Position numbers and translations under genes: made by a program. This document shows, one piece after another, positions 53,656-61,850 of a stretch of DNA of 61,850 nt. The notes under the pieces were generated by a model. It searched no databases, was not told where the DNA came from, and saw nothing but the letters and a program-made list of their open reading frames with translations. Every line of letters begins with the position of its first letter. Positions within the stretch are counted from its first letter, which is position 1. The stretch comes from Leptospiraceae bacterium (GTDB lineage Bacteria > Spirochaetota > Leptospiria > Leptospirales > Leptospiraceae), in assembly GCA_022402465.1 (NCBI GenBank), contig JAKRSH010000005.1, forward strand, positions 1 to 61,850. Reading direction: 5' to 3'.

Positions 53656-54831
53656 ATGGAAAAGAAAGTCACTCCCTTCCCGGAGCTAGCTCCTTCTACC
53701 CCGATTCAAACGGGCGAAATCATTAAAAAAATCTACGGTCGCTATCTAGAAGAATTCCAAGAAGGAGATCTCTACCTTCATCCAAGAGAGTTTACAGTAG
53801 ATAGGAGTTTTGCACAGGAATTTGCAACAGTTTTCATGGAAGCAAATCCTTTGTTTTTATCTGCACCTTATGCTCAGGCACATGGATTTGCAGATATGTT
53901 AGTTTCTCCCTTGCAGGTTTTCAACATTGCACTTTCCTTAGGTGTTCAGAATAACTCAGAAAAGGCTCTTGCTAACCTTGGTTACTATGATGCCCAGTTC
54001 TTACTTCCTGTTTACCCAGGTGACACTCTTTCGGCGAGAACCAAGGTTCTTAAGGTCAATGACAAAGGTGCCGACAAACCTGGAATTGTTCATGTGCGTA
54101 CACTTTGTATGAACCAAAAGAATGAGGTCGTTCTTCAGTACGAAAGAAAGATTATGATCTACCATTCGAATGGGAAACCAAAAGGAACCCCAGAACCATC
54201 CGCTACCTCTGCTAGTTTTCCAGAGTCGACAACTCCAAGTTTAAAACTTCCAAGTTTAAAGTTCCCAACTAACTTTAAGAATGCGACATGGTCAGGAACC
54301 TATTTTGAGAATTTCAAGCCAGGACAGATTTACGTTCACCAAAATGGAAGAACGATCACTGATGAGCACTTTCAATGGACTTACAGAATGGGAAATACTC
54401 ATCCACTTCATTATGACAGATTGTATTCTGCAGGAATCTCTGGGCCTATGGGTGGTGATCCTATTGTTTATGGTGGTCTGGTATTTGCTTGGTTGTTCGG
54501 TCTTGCTTCTCGTGATATATCTGAAAATATGCTTTGGGAGCTTGGATTCACAGAGGGCTATCACACAGCACCATCTATCAGTGGTGATACGGTGACCTGT
54601 CTTACTCGTATTCTAGAGACCAAAGATGCTGGGAATGAATACGGTATTCCAGCTGGTGAAGTTCAGTGCCAAATCATAGGTCTGAAAAATATCAAAGCCA
54701 ATGATGCCTTCGATAAATACGGCGAGGATCTGTTCTATAAAGAGAATGATAAGAAGAAGATGGGTAAGGAAAAAATTTCTGAAAAAATCTTCGAACTCGA
54801 AAGACGAATCTTAATCAAGAAGAAGCCGTAA
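53656..54831 (+). CDS. Tandem MaoC-like hotdog dehydratase
   Basis: A 391-residue protein with two hotdog domains (about 25-185 and 215-365). The second has the MaoC-type catalytic patch [12 protein letters not shown] with His and the following GGLVFAWL. The first has [11 protein letters not shown], lacking the catalytic His, so only the second is probably active. Such proteins hydrate enoyl-CoA or related acyl-thioesters. A Pro/Ser-rich linker (about 186-208) joins them. ATG 53656 has AAGG 5 bases upstream. The GST gene begins one base after its stop. Confidence 0.8.
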   Translation: MEKKVTPFPELAPSTPIQTGEIIKKIYGRYLEEFQEGDLYLHPREFTVDRSFAQEFATVFMEANPLFLSAPYAQAHGFADMLVSPLQVFNIALSLGVQNNSEKALANLGYYDAQFLLPVYPGDTLSARTKVLKVNDKGADKPGIVHVRTLCMNQKNEVVLQYERKIMIYHSNGKPKGTPEPSATSASFPESTTPSLKLPSLKFPTNFKNATWSGTYFENFKPGQIYVHQNGRTITDEHFQWTYRMGNTHPLHYDRLYSAGISGPMGGDPIVYGGLVFAWLFGLASRDISENMLWELGFTEGYHTAPSISGDTVTCLTRILETKDAGNEYGIPAGEVQCQIIGLKNIKANDAFDKYGEDLFYKENDKKKMGKEKISEKIFELERRILIKKKP

Positions 54832-54832
54832 A

Positions 54833-55495
54833 ATGTTCAAACTGCACGGTTTTCCAACAAGTAATTTCTATAATAAAGTAAAAATTGCTTTGCTTGAGAA
54901 AGATTTGCCTTTTGAAGAAATCCGTGTGGCACCTTCTATTCAAGAGGACTTTCTTAAGATCTCACCTATGGGACGCATTCCGATTCTTGAATATAATGGT
55001 GAGTTTATTCGAGAAACGCATGTTATGTACGAATTTCTCGAAGAGGTAGCTCCTCAAACACTTCGTCTTCTCCCTAAGGATCCTATGGCTAGAGTTAGAG
55101 TGCGTGAAGTTTCTCTTATGACTGATTTGTATTTGGATTTTTCTGCAAGACCCTTGTTTCAGCATGTTTTTTTTGGAGCTGATAAGCCTAGTGAAGACTC
55201 AATTCATCGAGCTTTAAAGGACACAATGTTCGGTTGGAGAGCTATTTCGAATCTAATAGATTGTGAGAATTATGCTGTAGCAGATCAATTTTCCTATGCA
55301 GATATTTCTGCAGCATCAACCTGGGACATTGTGCAGAAGTCTATTCTCCAAATGACAGGGAAGGATATTTGGGATGAGACTCCTAAGATTGTGGACTATC
55401 TCAAGAAAATAGAAGAAAGACCGCATATCAAGGCAACAAATAAGGCTCAAAAGGCTGCTCTTCGTATGGCAGCCATGGCGAAGAAGAAAATATAA
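54833..55495 (+). CDS. Glutathione S-transferase-like protein
   Basis: A 220-residue GST fold. The thioredoxin-like domain (1-75) has FPTSNFYNKVKIALLEKDLPFEE and the cis-Pro region PMGRIPILEYNG. The helical domain holds NYAVADQFSYADISAAST. It follows the MaoC-like gene by one base, a common pairing in degradative operons. Whether glutathione is the thiol in this organism is not known. Confidence 0.85.
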   Translation: MFKLHGFPTSNFYNKVKIALLEKDLPFEEIRVAPSIQEDFLKISPMGRIPILEYNGEFIRETHVMYEFLEEVAPQTLRLLPKDPMARVRVREVSLMTDLYLDFSARPLFQHVFFGADKPSEDSIHRALKDTMFGWRAISNLIDCENYAVADQFSYADISAASTWDIVQKSILQMTGKDIWDETPKIVDYLKKIEERPHIKATNKAQKAALRMAAMAKKKI

Positions 55496-55529
55496 AGCAA
55501 GGTATCAACATAAAGAAAGGAAATAAATT

Positions 55530-56000
55530 ATGGAAAACAACGAGCAAATACTAAAAAAGATCTATTTATTCACTGAGTTTGCAGATAAAGAAATTCTAAA
55601 AATTTCTGGAATAGCAAAACTTATAACTGTGCCCCAAGGTGAATCAGTATTTCGCGAGGGCAATGATGCTAAATCTTTTTTTGTTGTAAAATATGGAACA
55701 CTTAAGATCACCACCAGCGCTCAGTCAGGCGACGATGTAAACATTACAACTATATCTGTGGGAGATCATTTTGGTGAGTTACCATTTTTTGATCACCAGA
55801 AGAGGGCAGCTACAGTAGAAGCTCTAGAAAAGAGTGAATTATTAGAAATACCATACAAAGAATTGGATGATATACTCAATACATCTGAGACTATGCAGGT
55901 GCATTTTTATAAATCCATAGCAAACAATCTGATTCAGAGAGTAAGGATACTTACTCAAGATTTAACATACGCTAGAGAATTGAAGAAAAGGTTCACATAG
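55530..56000 (+). CDS. Cyclic-nucleotide-binding domain protein
   Basis: A 156-residue protein, mostly one cNMP-binding domain: VFREGNDAKSFFVVKYGTLKI, then a phosphate-binding cassette HFGELPFFDHQKRAATVEA with Glu and Arg at the expected places. The C-terminal helices (about 125-156) lack a helix-turn-helix, so it is not a CRP-type regulator. It may bind cAMP or cGMP and act on a partner, which is not visible nearby. Confidence 0.85.
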   Translation: MENNEQILKKIYLFTEFADKEILKISGIAKLITVPQGESVFREGNDAKSFFVVKYGTLKITTSAQSGDDVNITTISVGDHFGELPFFDHQKRAATVEALEKSELLEIPYKELDDILNTSETMQVHFYKSIANNLIQRVRILTQDLTYARELKKRFT

Positions 56001-56064
56001 TCCTTTCATCTATCCTGTTTATAGGTTTCTGAATGTGGGCTTCTATAGAAGGATTGCTTCTTCT

Positions 56065-57891
56065 CTAATATCCACTCAGAAACCAACATAGATTTAAATT
56101 TTTCCCACTTTCATAAGAATAGAATTCTAAACACTTAGACGCTGGTCTATGACCAATAAATTGGATTACATCTAGAAAACTTTGTGGAGCCAGATAGATG
56201 GCTACACTAGAGTTAATCTTTGCTATGATTTCTTCTGTGCCTGAGGCAACCTTAATCCTTTGGATGCTAATACCTTTTTCATCTAAGCCAGTGATAATGC
56301 TAGGTAAGCGAATTTCAGGATGTATGATGATGGGAGTATCACCTAATATATATTTATTGCTAGTGTTCATCTCTATATACATTTCAGCTAATTTGTTGCC
56401 ATAATCACGTTGCTCAGAAAGGGAAGGATAGTAAAACAAGCCAAAAGAAAGATGAAAGCTTAGCATTGCTATTGTCATTTTTGTAAAGGAAGGTAGGCTA
56501 CTTTTACGAAATGAACTCAACTCAAACAAGATATAAATCAAGGCAAGAGTCATACAAATTGTACCTATGACCTGGTTGGAATTAGCCCAATTGAAAATCG
56601 TTGAATGAATTAAATACGGTAGATACAAAAAGATTGAGATCCAAAGCAAACCAAGTAGCAGAGGGATCAGCCTTTGCCAATCAAAGACTAAGGCTAAATT
56701 GAGTTTTGGTTTTTTGAAGATTTCTCTACCAGGAATCAAATTTTCCTCAGCCTTCTTCCATTCTTGAGCGAGAAAAATACAGAAGAGAGGATAAACGGAA
56801 AGAGCATAAGAGGGAAGTTTACTTGGAAGCAATTCATAGAAGATCCAACCAAAAAACAACCATGAAAGAAGAAATATCCTTAGATCTTTATGGATTGATT
56901 CTGTAGAATCGCTCCTTAGGTCCAAGTGCTTATTGTCTTCGCTTTCTTTCACATTTCTATTTAAGAATTCAAGAATTTGATTTTTGATAGAGATGAGTGT
57001 TTGTGGAAGTAGAAGACTCCAAGGGAATAGAAAGAGTGCAAAAAGTACAAGGTAGTATCCAGGAGGACCAGATTGGCCGAATACTGAGCCAGTTGTTCTC
57101 TTCAAAATATACCAGTCTACCATCCATCGTATCAATGCTCCATCGCTTGCAAGCCATGCAAGCCTTCCCCAAACTAAGAGAGGAATTAAGCTAATCGGCA
57201 AAAAGAGCCAAGCATGAAATCGGATGAGCTTTCTGCGGTTAGAAGAAAAAAGGAAAAAACTCATGAAAACGCCACCTAACAAAATTAGTATTGGTGGGCC
57301 TTTCTGAACCAATCCTAAGGAAAAGCTCAGCCAGAAAATGATTGCCCAAAGAGTGGGAGATTTAAGAAAAGGATTCCTTTCTTTCTCTAGATTCGGGACA
57401 AAAGCAATCACCTTCCAAAAGGAAAATAATCCAAGTAGGCTATAGAATAAAAGTCCAATATCTGTTAGGGATATCCTTTGGTAGATCATAAGAAAGATAG
57501 AACTTAGAAATATGATACTTGAGCGGAATGCGATTTCATTTCTTTTACCGAAATTAAGATTCTTAGAATTAGAGTTAAGGCTATTTGCAAATGCATAAAC
57601 AAGTAGCCCACATAACAAAAAGTAAAGAGTATTCGCTAGTCTAAATGCGAAGTGATTGATTCCAAGAACTTTCATAAAAAGAGCAGATGTCCAGAAGTGG
57701 AGCGGGGTCTTTCTATGAGGTTCTGAGATGGGGTAGTCAGGAACAATCCAATCAGTCGTTTGGTTCATGTTAGACGAAAATCCAAAATAGGCAGCCTCAT
57801 CTTGGTCCCAAAGAGGTTCCTTTAGTCCAAGGAATGCAATGATACTAAAGGCAAACAAGAGAAACAAAGGATTTTGGAAATTCTTAAGCAT
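56065..57891 (-). CDS. ArnT/PMT-like membrane glycosyltransferase
   Basis: A membrane enzyme of 608 residues with about 12 transmembrane helices. The first periplasmic loop holds the key acidic motif WDQDEAAYFGFSSNM, as in ArnT and PMT-family (GT83/GT39) enzymes that use a polyprenyl-phosphate sugar. YPISEPHRKTPLHFW matches the second conserved loop. It likely decorates lipid A or an envelope glycan. The ATG at 57891 is chosen; a TTG at 57927 would add 12 residues. Confidence 0.82.
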   Translation of the reverse strand: MLKNFQNPLFLLFAFSIIAFLGLKEPLWDQDEAAYFGFSSNMNQTTDWIVPDYPISEPHRKTPLHFWTSALFMKVLGINHFAFRLANTLYFLLCGLLVYAFANSLNSNSKNLNFGKRNEIAFRSSIIFLSSIFLMIYQRISLTDIGLLFYSLLGLFSFWKVIAFVPNLEKERNPFLKSPTLWAIIFWLSFSLGLVQKGPPILILLGGVFMSFFLFSSNRRKLIRFHAWLFLPISLIPLLVWGRLAWLASDGALIRWMVDWYILKRTTGSVFGQSGPPGYYLVLFALFLFPWSLLLPQTLISIKNQILEFLNRNVKESEDNKHLDLRSDSTESIHKDLRIFLLSWLFFGWIFYELLPSKLPSYALSVYPLFCIFLAQEWKKAEENLIPGREIFKKPKLNLALVFDWQRLIPLLLGLLWISIFLYLPYLIHSTIFNWANSNQVIGTICMTLALIYILFELSSFRKSSLPSFTKMTIAMLSFHLSFGLFYYPSLSEQRDYGNKLAEMYIEMNTSNKYILGDTPIIIHPEIRLPSIITGLDEKGISIQRIKVASGTEEIIAKINSSVAIYLAPQSFLDVIQFIGHRPASKCLEFYSYESGKNLNLCWFLSGY

Positions 57892-58198
57892 GATTGAAAC
57901 GATTGATTTCCCTAGGGTCTTAGGCAAGCGATTCTTAGGATCTTAAATGGATTTCCTTAAAATCTTTGGATTCATATATTACAAAATCTTCTTATATGTA
58001 ACAAGAATGAAGCATTAGTCAATAAATATTAATGAATGTAAAATATAAAATTATTGATCTAGACATTAGGAGATAGGAAACTCAGGCTAAGTTCGTGAGA
58101 AACAAGTTTTAAGGCTATAAGAGAGTATCTTTTAGAAAAATAATTAAAAAGAAGATAAAATAAACTGTGAGCATCAAAATTCCATTTTAAAATAAATT

Positions 58199-59383
58199 AT
58201 GAGTGAAAGGAAAATTTTCAATCCTAAGAGATTATTTTCCACTTTTGTGAGAGTGTTCGGATTTCTTGTGCTTCCGATATTTCTTTTATTTGTTACAATT
58301 AATACAATAGGTAGCATTCTGTTTACAAGTAAGCTACAGGAAAATGATTATGGTTCAAAAGGTATCTATAACCCTTATAAGATTTCTGAACAAAAAGAAA
58401 GAAACACTAGATCTACTTCTTGGAAGAAGGTAGCTCTACACCTTCATTCTAATGAAGTATGGTATACTCCTGAAAGGCAGTCTTTGCAAGACCTATCTAA
58501 ATCCTATTCTAGAAATGGCTATGATTGGTTGAGTATTTCCGATTACAATAGAGTGACTGATACTCGAAGTCTAATTAAGAATTCTTTTTTATCTTATGAA
58601 TGGAGCAGTAGTTTACTCAAGAGACATTTTCTCTTTGTAGGTATTCAATCAGCAATTTTTGATCCATTTTACTTTTTTTCAACTCGAGAAAATATCCAAT
58701 GGATTATAGATCAGCATTCCAAGAAAAAAGCATTCGTAGTATCCAATCATCCAACTCTTTATGATTCTATGCCTTTGGATTTTTTAGCAAGTCTGAGTGG
58801 AGTTCATGCTGTTGAAGTTTTTTCTCCTTTCGGAGATGATACTAAAATAATGGATAGATTATTAGAAAGAGGAAAACCCATCTTTGCAATGTCAGCTGAT
58901 GATTTGCACTATTTGCCTTTGGAAGAAAGTAGATTGAATGGAGAATCTACCATCATAGAGTTCTGGAAAAAAATTTCACTAGTATATGGTAGAGAAGGCC
59001 AAGCCTTTCAAAGATTTGTCCTAATGAATTTGGAAGAAAATAATGAAGAAGGAATCTACCAAGCACTTTGCCAAGGTAATTATGTTGCTGTACGAAAATT
59101 TGATCGCAGAGTAGAGGATTTTAAGTTAAAGAAGATCGAGTTTGATACGAACACATTTAGGATTTCCTTTTACGAGAATGTAAAAGAAATTCGTTTTATT
59201 ACAAGTAGTTCAGAACCAAATTATATTGTACAAAATGTATCAGAGGCTACCTACACACTCAAAGAAAAAGATAAATATGTAAGAGCGGAAGTCATTGATT
59301 TTAAGGGGATCTTAACAACGAATCCAGTTTATAGAACGGAAGAAATGGAAATCCGACCTGATTGTAGAAATACAAAACAATGA
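58199..59383 (+). CDS. Membrane-anchored PHP-domain-like protein
   Basis: A 394-residue protein with one N-terminal transmembrane helix (about residues 16-38). Downstream is a PHP-like fold: LHLHSNEVWYTPE (HxH), LSISDYNRVTD where PHP domains usually have TDHN, VVSNHPTLYDS, AVEVFSP and MSADDLHYL. One metal-site His is replaced by Tyr in SDYN, so activity may be changed. The C-terminal part (about 310-394) looks beta-rich. The substrate is unknown. It stands alone with no good ribosome site. Confidence 0.65.
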   Translation: MSERKIFNPKRLFSTFVRVFGFLVLPIFLLFVTINTIGSILFTSKLQENDYGSKGIYNPYKISEQKERNTRSTSWKKVALHLHSNEVWYTPERQSLQDLSKSYSRNGYDWLSISDYNRVTDTRSLIKNSFLSYEWSSSLLKRHFLFVGIQSAIFDPFYFFSTRENIQWIIDQHSKKKAFVVSNHPTLYDSMPLDFLASLSGVHAVEVFSPFGDDTKIMDRLLERGKPIFAMSADDLHYLPLEESRLNGESTIIEFWKKISLVYGREGQAFQRFVLMNLEENNEEGIYQALCQGNYVAVRKFDRRVEDFKLKKIEFDTNTFRISFYENVKEIRFITSSSEPNYIVQNVSEATYTLKEKDKYVRAEVIDFKGILTTNPVYRTEEMEIRPDCRNTKQ

Positions 59384-59515
59384 TTAAAAATTTAATTCCA
59401 AGCTTATACTGATGGTATCCTTTTTTGGTGTTTGAGATTTTTTTGAGACAGAAAAGGAAAAGAGTAGATCGATAGAGAAAGTAAGGAATTCTTTCCTATA
59501 AAGAGGAACCAGAAT

Positions 59516-60037
59516 TTGAAAACCTTGTATTTACTCAGACATGGCAAATCAGACTGGGAATCCGATTTTAACTCGGATCATGAAAGAGGTCTAGCCAAAC
59601 GTGGGATTGAATCTACCAAGAGAGTAGGGCAATACTTATTGGATTATGGATTTTCAGTAGATCTTTGCTTATGCTCAGATGCGGTTCGTTGTCGAAAGAC
59701 TTGGGAATTATTATTAGAGATGGAGAATTTTGCTGATGAGACGTCTTACAAAAAGGAAATCTATGAAGCAAGTTCAGACAAGTTATTCGAAATCGTAAAG
59801 AACACAAATGATGAAACAGAATCTCTACTTGTGCTCGGACACAATCCAGGGTTAGAAGAATTAGCCGAATACTTAGTATTAGGTGATAATTTAGATGAAT
59901 TACACAATTCTCTTTTTGCCAAATTCCCTACGGCTGCTTTTTTAGGATTGTCTCTCTCTGTCGACTCTTGGCACGATATAACTCCAGGACATGCTTCTAT
60001 CATTTCTTATTGGGTTCCTGGCCGCAAGGGCAGGTAG
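59516..60037 (+). CDS. sixA: SixA-like phosphohistidine phosphatase
   Basis: A 173-residue histidine-phosphatase-superfamily protein. RHG lies in YLLRHGKSDWESD. The second catalytic His is in LVLGHNPGLEELA, and the first Arg pair is supported by SDAVRCRKTWE. SixA removes phosphate from HPt-type histidines in phosphorelays. The TTG at 59516 with AGAGGA about 8 bases upstream is the natural start. The HPRT gene begins 4 bases after the stop. Confidence 0.86.
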   Translation: MKTLYLLRHGKSDWESDFNSDHERGLAKRGIESTKRVGQYLLDYGFSVDLCLCSDAVRCRKTWELLLEMENFADETSYKKEIYEASSDKLFEIVKNTNDETESLLVLGHNPGLEELAEYLVLGDNLDELHNSLFAKFPTAAFLGLSLSVDSWHDITPGHASIISYWVPGRKGR

Positions 60038-60041
60038 AATT

Positions 60042-60605
60042 TTGCAAGAAGAATCTTCCTCCAATCATCAGCTAACATCTTATATTGCAAATGATGAAAT
60101 CAGAAGCAAAGTAAATTATTTAGCACAACGCATAACAAATGATTTCAAAGATCATTCCACAAACCAAGGCAAGGAACTTCTCTTGGTTGGTGTATTGAAT
60201 GGTTCCTTAGTTTTTCTTGCAGATTTGATTCGAGAAATCAAAATTCCAATTCTAGTTGATACTATCGCTGCCTGCTCTTACGGCAGCCAAACTCTAAGTT
60301 CTGGTAAAGTTGAAATTACAAAGAAGTTAAGTTTAGATCCAAGAGGGAAACATATAATTCTTGTTGAAGACATAGTTGAAACTGGTCTTACTTTAGAAGC
60401 AATCAAAGAGTATCTACTCACACTAGGCGTACAATCTGTACAAATTTGCTCTTTGCTATTTAAGCAAAAAAAAGATGCGGTAAAGCATTCAATTGATTAT
60501 CTAGGATTCGCTATTGAAGATAGATTTGTGGTTGGATACGGTTTGGATTATGCGGGTTTGTATAGAAACCTGCCGTATATTGCGGAACTAACATTCGGAG
60601 CTTAA
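60042..60605 (+). CDS. hpt: Hypoxanthine phosphoribosyltransferase
   Basis: A 187-residue purine-salvage enzyme. The PRPP-binding motif is ILVEDIVETGLTL. The flexible-loop region has AACSYGSQTLSSG, and FVVGYGLDYAGLYRNLPY is the C-terminal purine-site segment. It converts hypoxanthine or guanine plus PRPP to the nucleotide. The TTG at 60042, 4 bases after the SixA stop and with AGG just upstream, gives the usual length; the longer frame would lie inside sixA. Confidence 0.87.
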   Translation: MQEESSSNHQLTSYIANDEIRSKVNYLAQRITNDFKDHSTNQGKELLLVGVLNGSLVFLADLIREIKIPILVDTIAACSYGSQTLSSGKVEITKKLSLDPRGKHIILVEDIVETGLTLEAIKEYLLTLGVQSVQICSLLFKQKKDAVKHSIDYLGFAIEDRFVVGYGLDYAGLYRNLPYIAELTFGA

Positions 60606-61508
60606 AACGAATGCTATTCTTGCTCAGAGTTATTTAAAATCGAATCTAATATTTATAGTTGAGCGTTATTGGATATTTATGAATAAAAAAGATTTTGTAA
60701 GAATTTTACTTTAGAATTTTTGTAAATTGAAAAGTCTGAATCAATGAGAACTGCGTTTCGCATTTTTATTCTCTAAAGATTTATGCAGGTATACTTTTCG
60801 ATTTTGCAAATGAATTTAATTTTCTTTCTAACTCCGGTGGCAGTCGTAAACTAATCATATATAATGTATTTCATGATCTAGAAAATGCGTTTTTCATATT
60901 TTTAGTTTTATCGATCAGTTTTATAATTGTAATAGAATTTATTCTTATTTAGGTTAAGTTAATCCTGATAGATTTGAATATGAACATAGTATCAAATAAT
61001 TCGGGACCAGGGAAAGATTTAATTATATTATATCTTAACAGTCATAAAACCTTCTCGGTTTGCTGCTAGATTTAATTTTATATCGAGGGAAACGAAGGTG
61101 AAATTGCTAGTCTTGTGTTGACAAAATAGTATAGCACTTGCTAGTTGTAAGGAATCTGCTGCTCTTAAAAAAAAATACATTGTACGTTTTGTTCGTTATG
61201 TTGGATGAAAAATTTGCTAAAGGGGCATAAGTTTTCGATCAAAATTTAAAATTCACAAAAATGCGTAGTAAAAATCTAAGAAAACTCTGTTTATTTGTAA
61301 AAATGATCAAAGATGTACATAGCTAGATTGGAGCAAAAGAAAAAGTTAGCTTATAAAATAAATCAGAACCTAAGCTGCTTTTTCGTATGAATAGGTATGA
61401 TAAAGCCCATTCAAAACGGGGGTTGCAACTAACTTGGAATTGGGTGATCTTTAAATTAATGATGGAATGGGAGTTTCTTTGTTTAGCCTAGAGTGAATTC
61501 ATAGAATA
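60606..61508. other. Long AT-rich stretch without a gene
   Basis: No gene with a convincing start, ribosome site or recognisable product was seen in about 900 bases. TTGACA near 61120-61130 followed by TATAG-like bases is a weak promoter-like string with no gene behind it. The stretch is broken by stops in all frames and may be decayed genes. It leads into the structured repeat array. Confidence 0.55.
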
Positions 61509-61625
61509 ATAACAATACTCCAGTGAGCCTATTGACCTCTTTCGCAAGCAAGCCATGGATGGCTTGCCTCGGCATTTGGAGCATGGATGCGGAACATGCC
61601 GACGAAAGAGGGCAAGGCGAACCCT
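61509..61625 (+). repeat. Cloverleaf-like structured repeat, best copy
   Basis: An outer stem CCTCTTTCG (61536-61544) pairs with CGAAAGAGG (61603-61611). Inside are GCAAGCCAT-GG-ATGGCTTGC (61548-61567) and CGGCAT (61570-61575) with ATGCCG (61596-61601). The same sequence blocks occur, decayed, at 23453 and 23830. The G+C-rich sequence stands out from its surroundings. The array continues to the window edge. Confidence 0.75.
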
Positions 61626-61766
61626 CTTTCTCGTCGCACCCTGGAATTAAAATTCTCTTCCAACCTAGGAGGACGGATTGTCCTTCCCACCGCTTGCGAA
61701 CAGGACGTTCGCAACTTTCGCTTTTGGGCAGGATCTCGGTTTACCCTTTCTCGTCGCACCCTGGAA
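61626..61766 (+). repeat. 120-bp-period direct repeat with hairpins
   Basis: A 21-base string beginning CTTTCTCGTCGCACCC occurs at 61626-61646 and again exactly 120 bases later (61746-61766). Between them, TTGCGAAC (61694-61701) and GTTCGCAA (61707-61714) form a perfect 8-bp hairpin, and GGACG and CGTCC-like dyads surround it. Confidence 0.65.
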
Positions 61767-61820
61767 CATCGTGTTCCAAAGTGCGAGAAACGACATCCAT
61801 GTCGTTTTGGCTCGAAAGGG
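61744..61820 (+). repeat. Second cloverleaf-like structured unit
   Basis: CCCTTTC (61744-61750) pairs with GAAAGGG (61814-61820). Inside are TGGAACA-TCG-TGTTCCA (61762-61778) and AACGACAT-CC-ATGTCGTT (61789-61806), both perfect. The plan is the same as in the unit at 61536-61611, with different bases in the stems. Confidence 0.7.
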
Positions 61821-61850
61821 CAAATCCTCGTTTGGTGGGTAGAAATCAAC

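Noticed and set aside
61509-61820. Integron attC-like sites or a CRISPR array
   Set aside because: No GTTRRRY/RYYYAAC core, no integrase, and no regular spacers between identical short repeats. The units are long and differ in stem sequence.
61529-61849. 106-codon minus-strand open frame through the repeat array
   Set aside because: Arg/Ser-rich translation, no ribosome site, and the bases are explained by hairpin repeats. It is a by-product of the repeats.

Overview
The window looks like chromosomal DNA of a Leptospira-like spirochaete. This is inferred from the content, not from a marker gene. The DNA is AT-rich by eye, and several genes open with TTG. Secreted proteins have relaxed lipoboxes with Asn before the Cys. 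There is an orphan flagellar stator gene (motA) and small families of RCC1 or kelch-like surface lipoproteins. No rRNA, tRNA, CRISPR array, intact insertion sequence or prophage was seen.

Left part (1-9 kb): a structured RNA or repeat candidate, then a secreted TPR-plus-HExxH protein on the minus strand. The dabB-dabA operon for inorganic-carbon uptake follows, closed by a strong terminator, then a luciferase-like monooxygenase and a HEAT-like exported protein. 9-16.7 kb: a receiver/multi-PAS/HisKA_2 kinase, an AsmA-like protein, a 3-hydroxyisobutyrate-dehydrogenase-like enzyme, an alpha/beta hydrolase, a YceI-like protein and a small winged-helix regulator with a palindrome before its start. 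16.9-23 kb: a long-form isocitrate dehydrogenase with NAD-type determinants, a YadGH-like ABC exporter, and a CpxRA-like two-component pair divergent from a CpxP/Spy-like gene. The divergent region carries two TTTAC-N5-TTTAC boxes like the E. coli CpxR site. About 1 kb of non-coding relic DNA with decayed structured repeats follows.

Centre (24-33.3 kb): a polyamine module. On the minus strand are two aldehyde dehydrogenases, a GabT-like aminotransferase and a TetR regulator. Divergent from them is potD-potA-potB-potC. A perfect 22-bp palindrome between the two arms is the likely TetR operator. Together the genes could import putrescine or spermidine and degrade it through aminobutyraldehyde and GABA to succinate.

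Right part (33.6-60.6 kb): a lytic transglycosylase behind a doubly operated promoter; two tandem RCC1-repeat lipoproteins that differ in repeat number; a NamZ-like muramidase; DUF2797; an RluA-type pseudouridine synthase; methionine aminopeptidase; a motA-AKR-LLM gene group; an SSS symporter; an EAL protein; a UbiA-like membrane protein; a DUF4015 lipoprotein; an HDAC-like hydrolase; NhaA; a seven-repeat beta-propeller lipoprotein; a MaoC-GST pair; a cNMP-binding protein; an ArnT/PMT-like glycosyltransferase; a PHP-like membrane protein; SixA; and HPRT. The last 1.2 kb has no gene and ends in a dense array of hairpin-rich repeats that continues past the window edge. One repeat type there recurs, decayed, at 23.4-23.9 kb.
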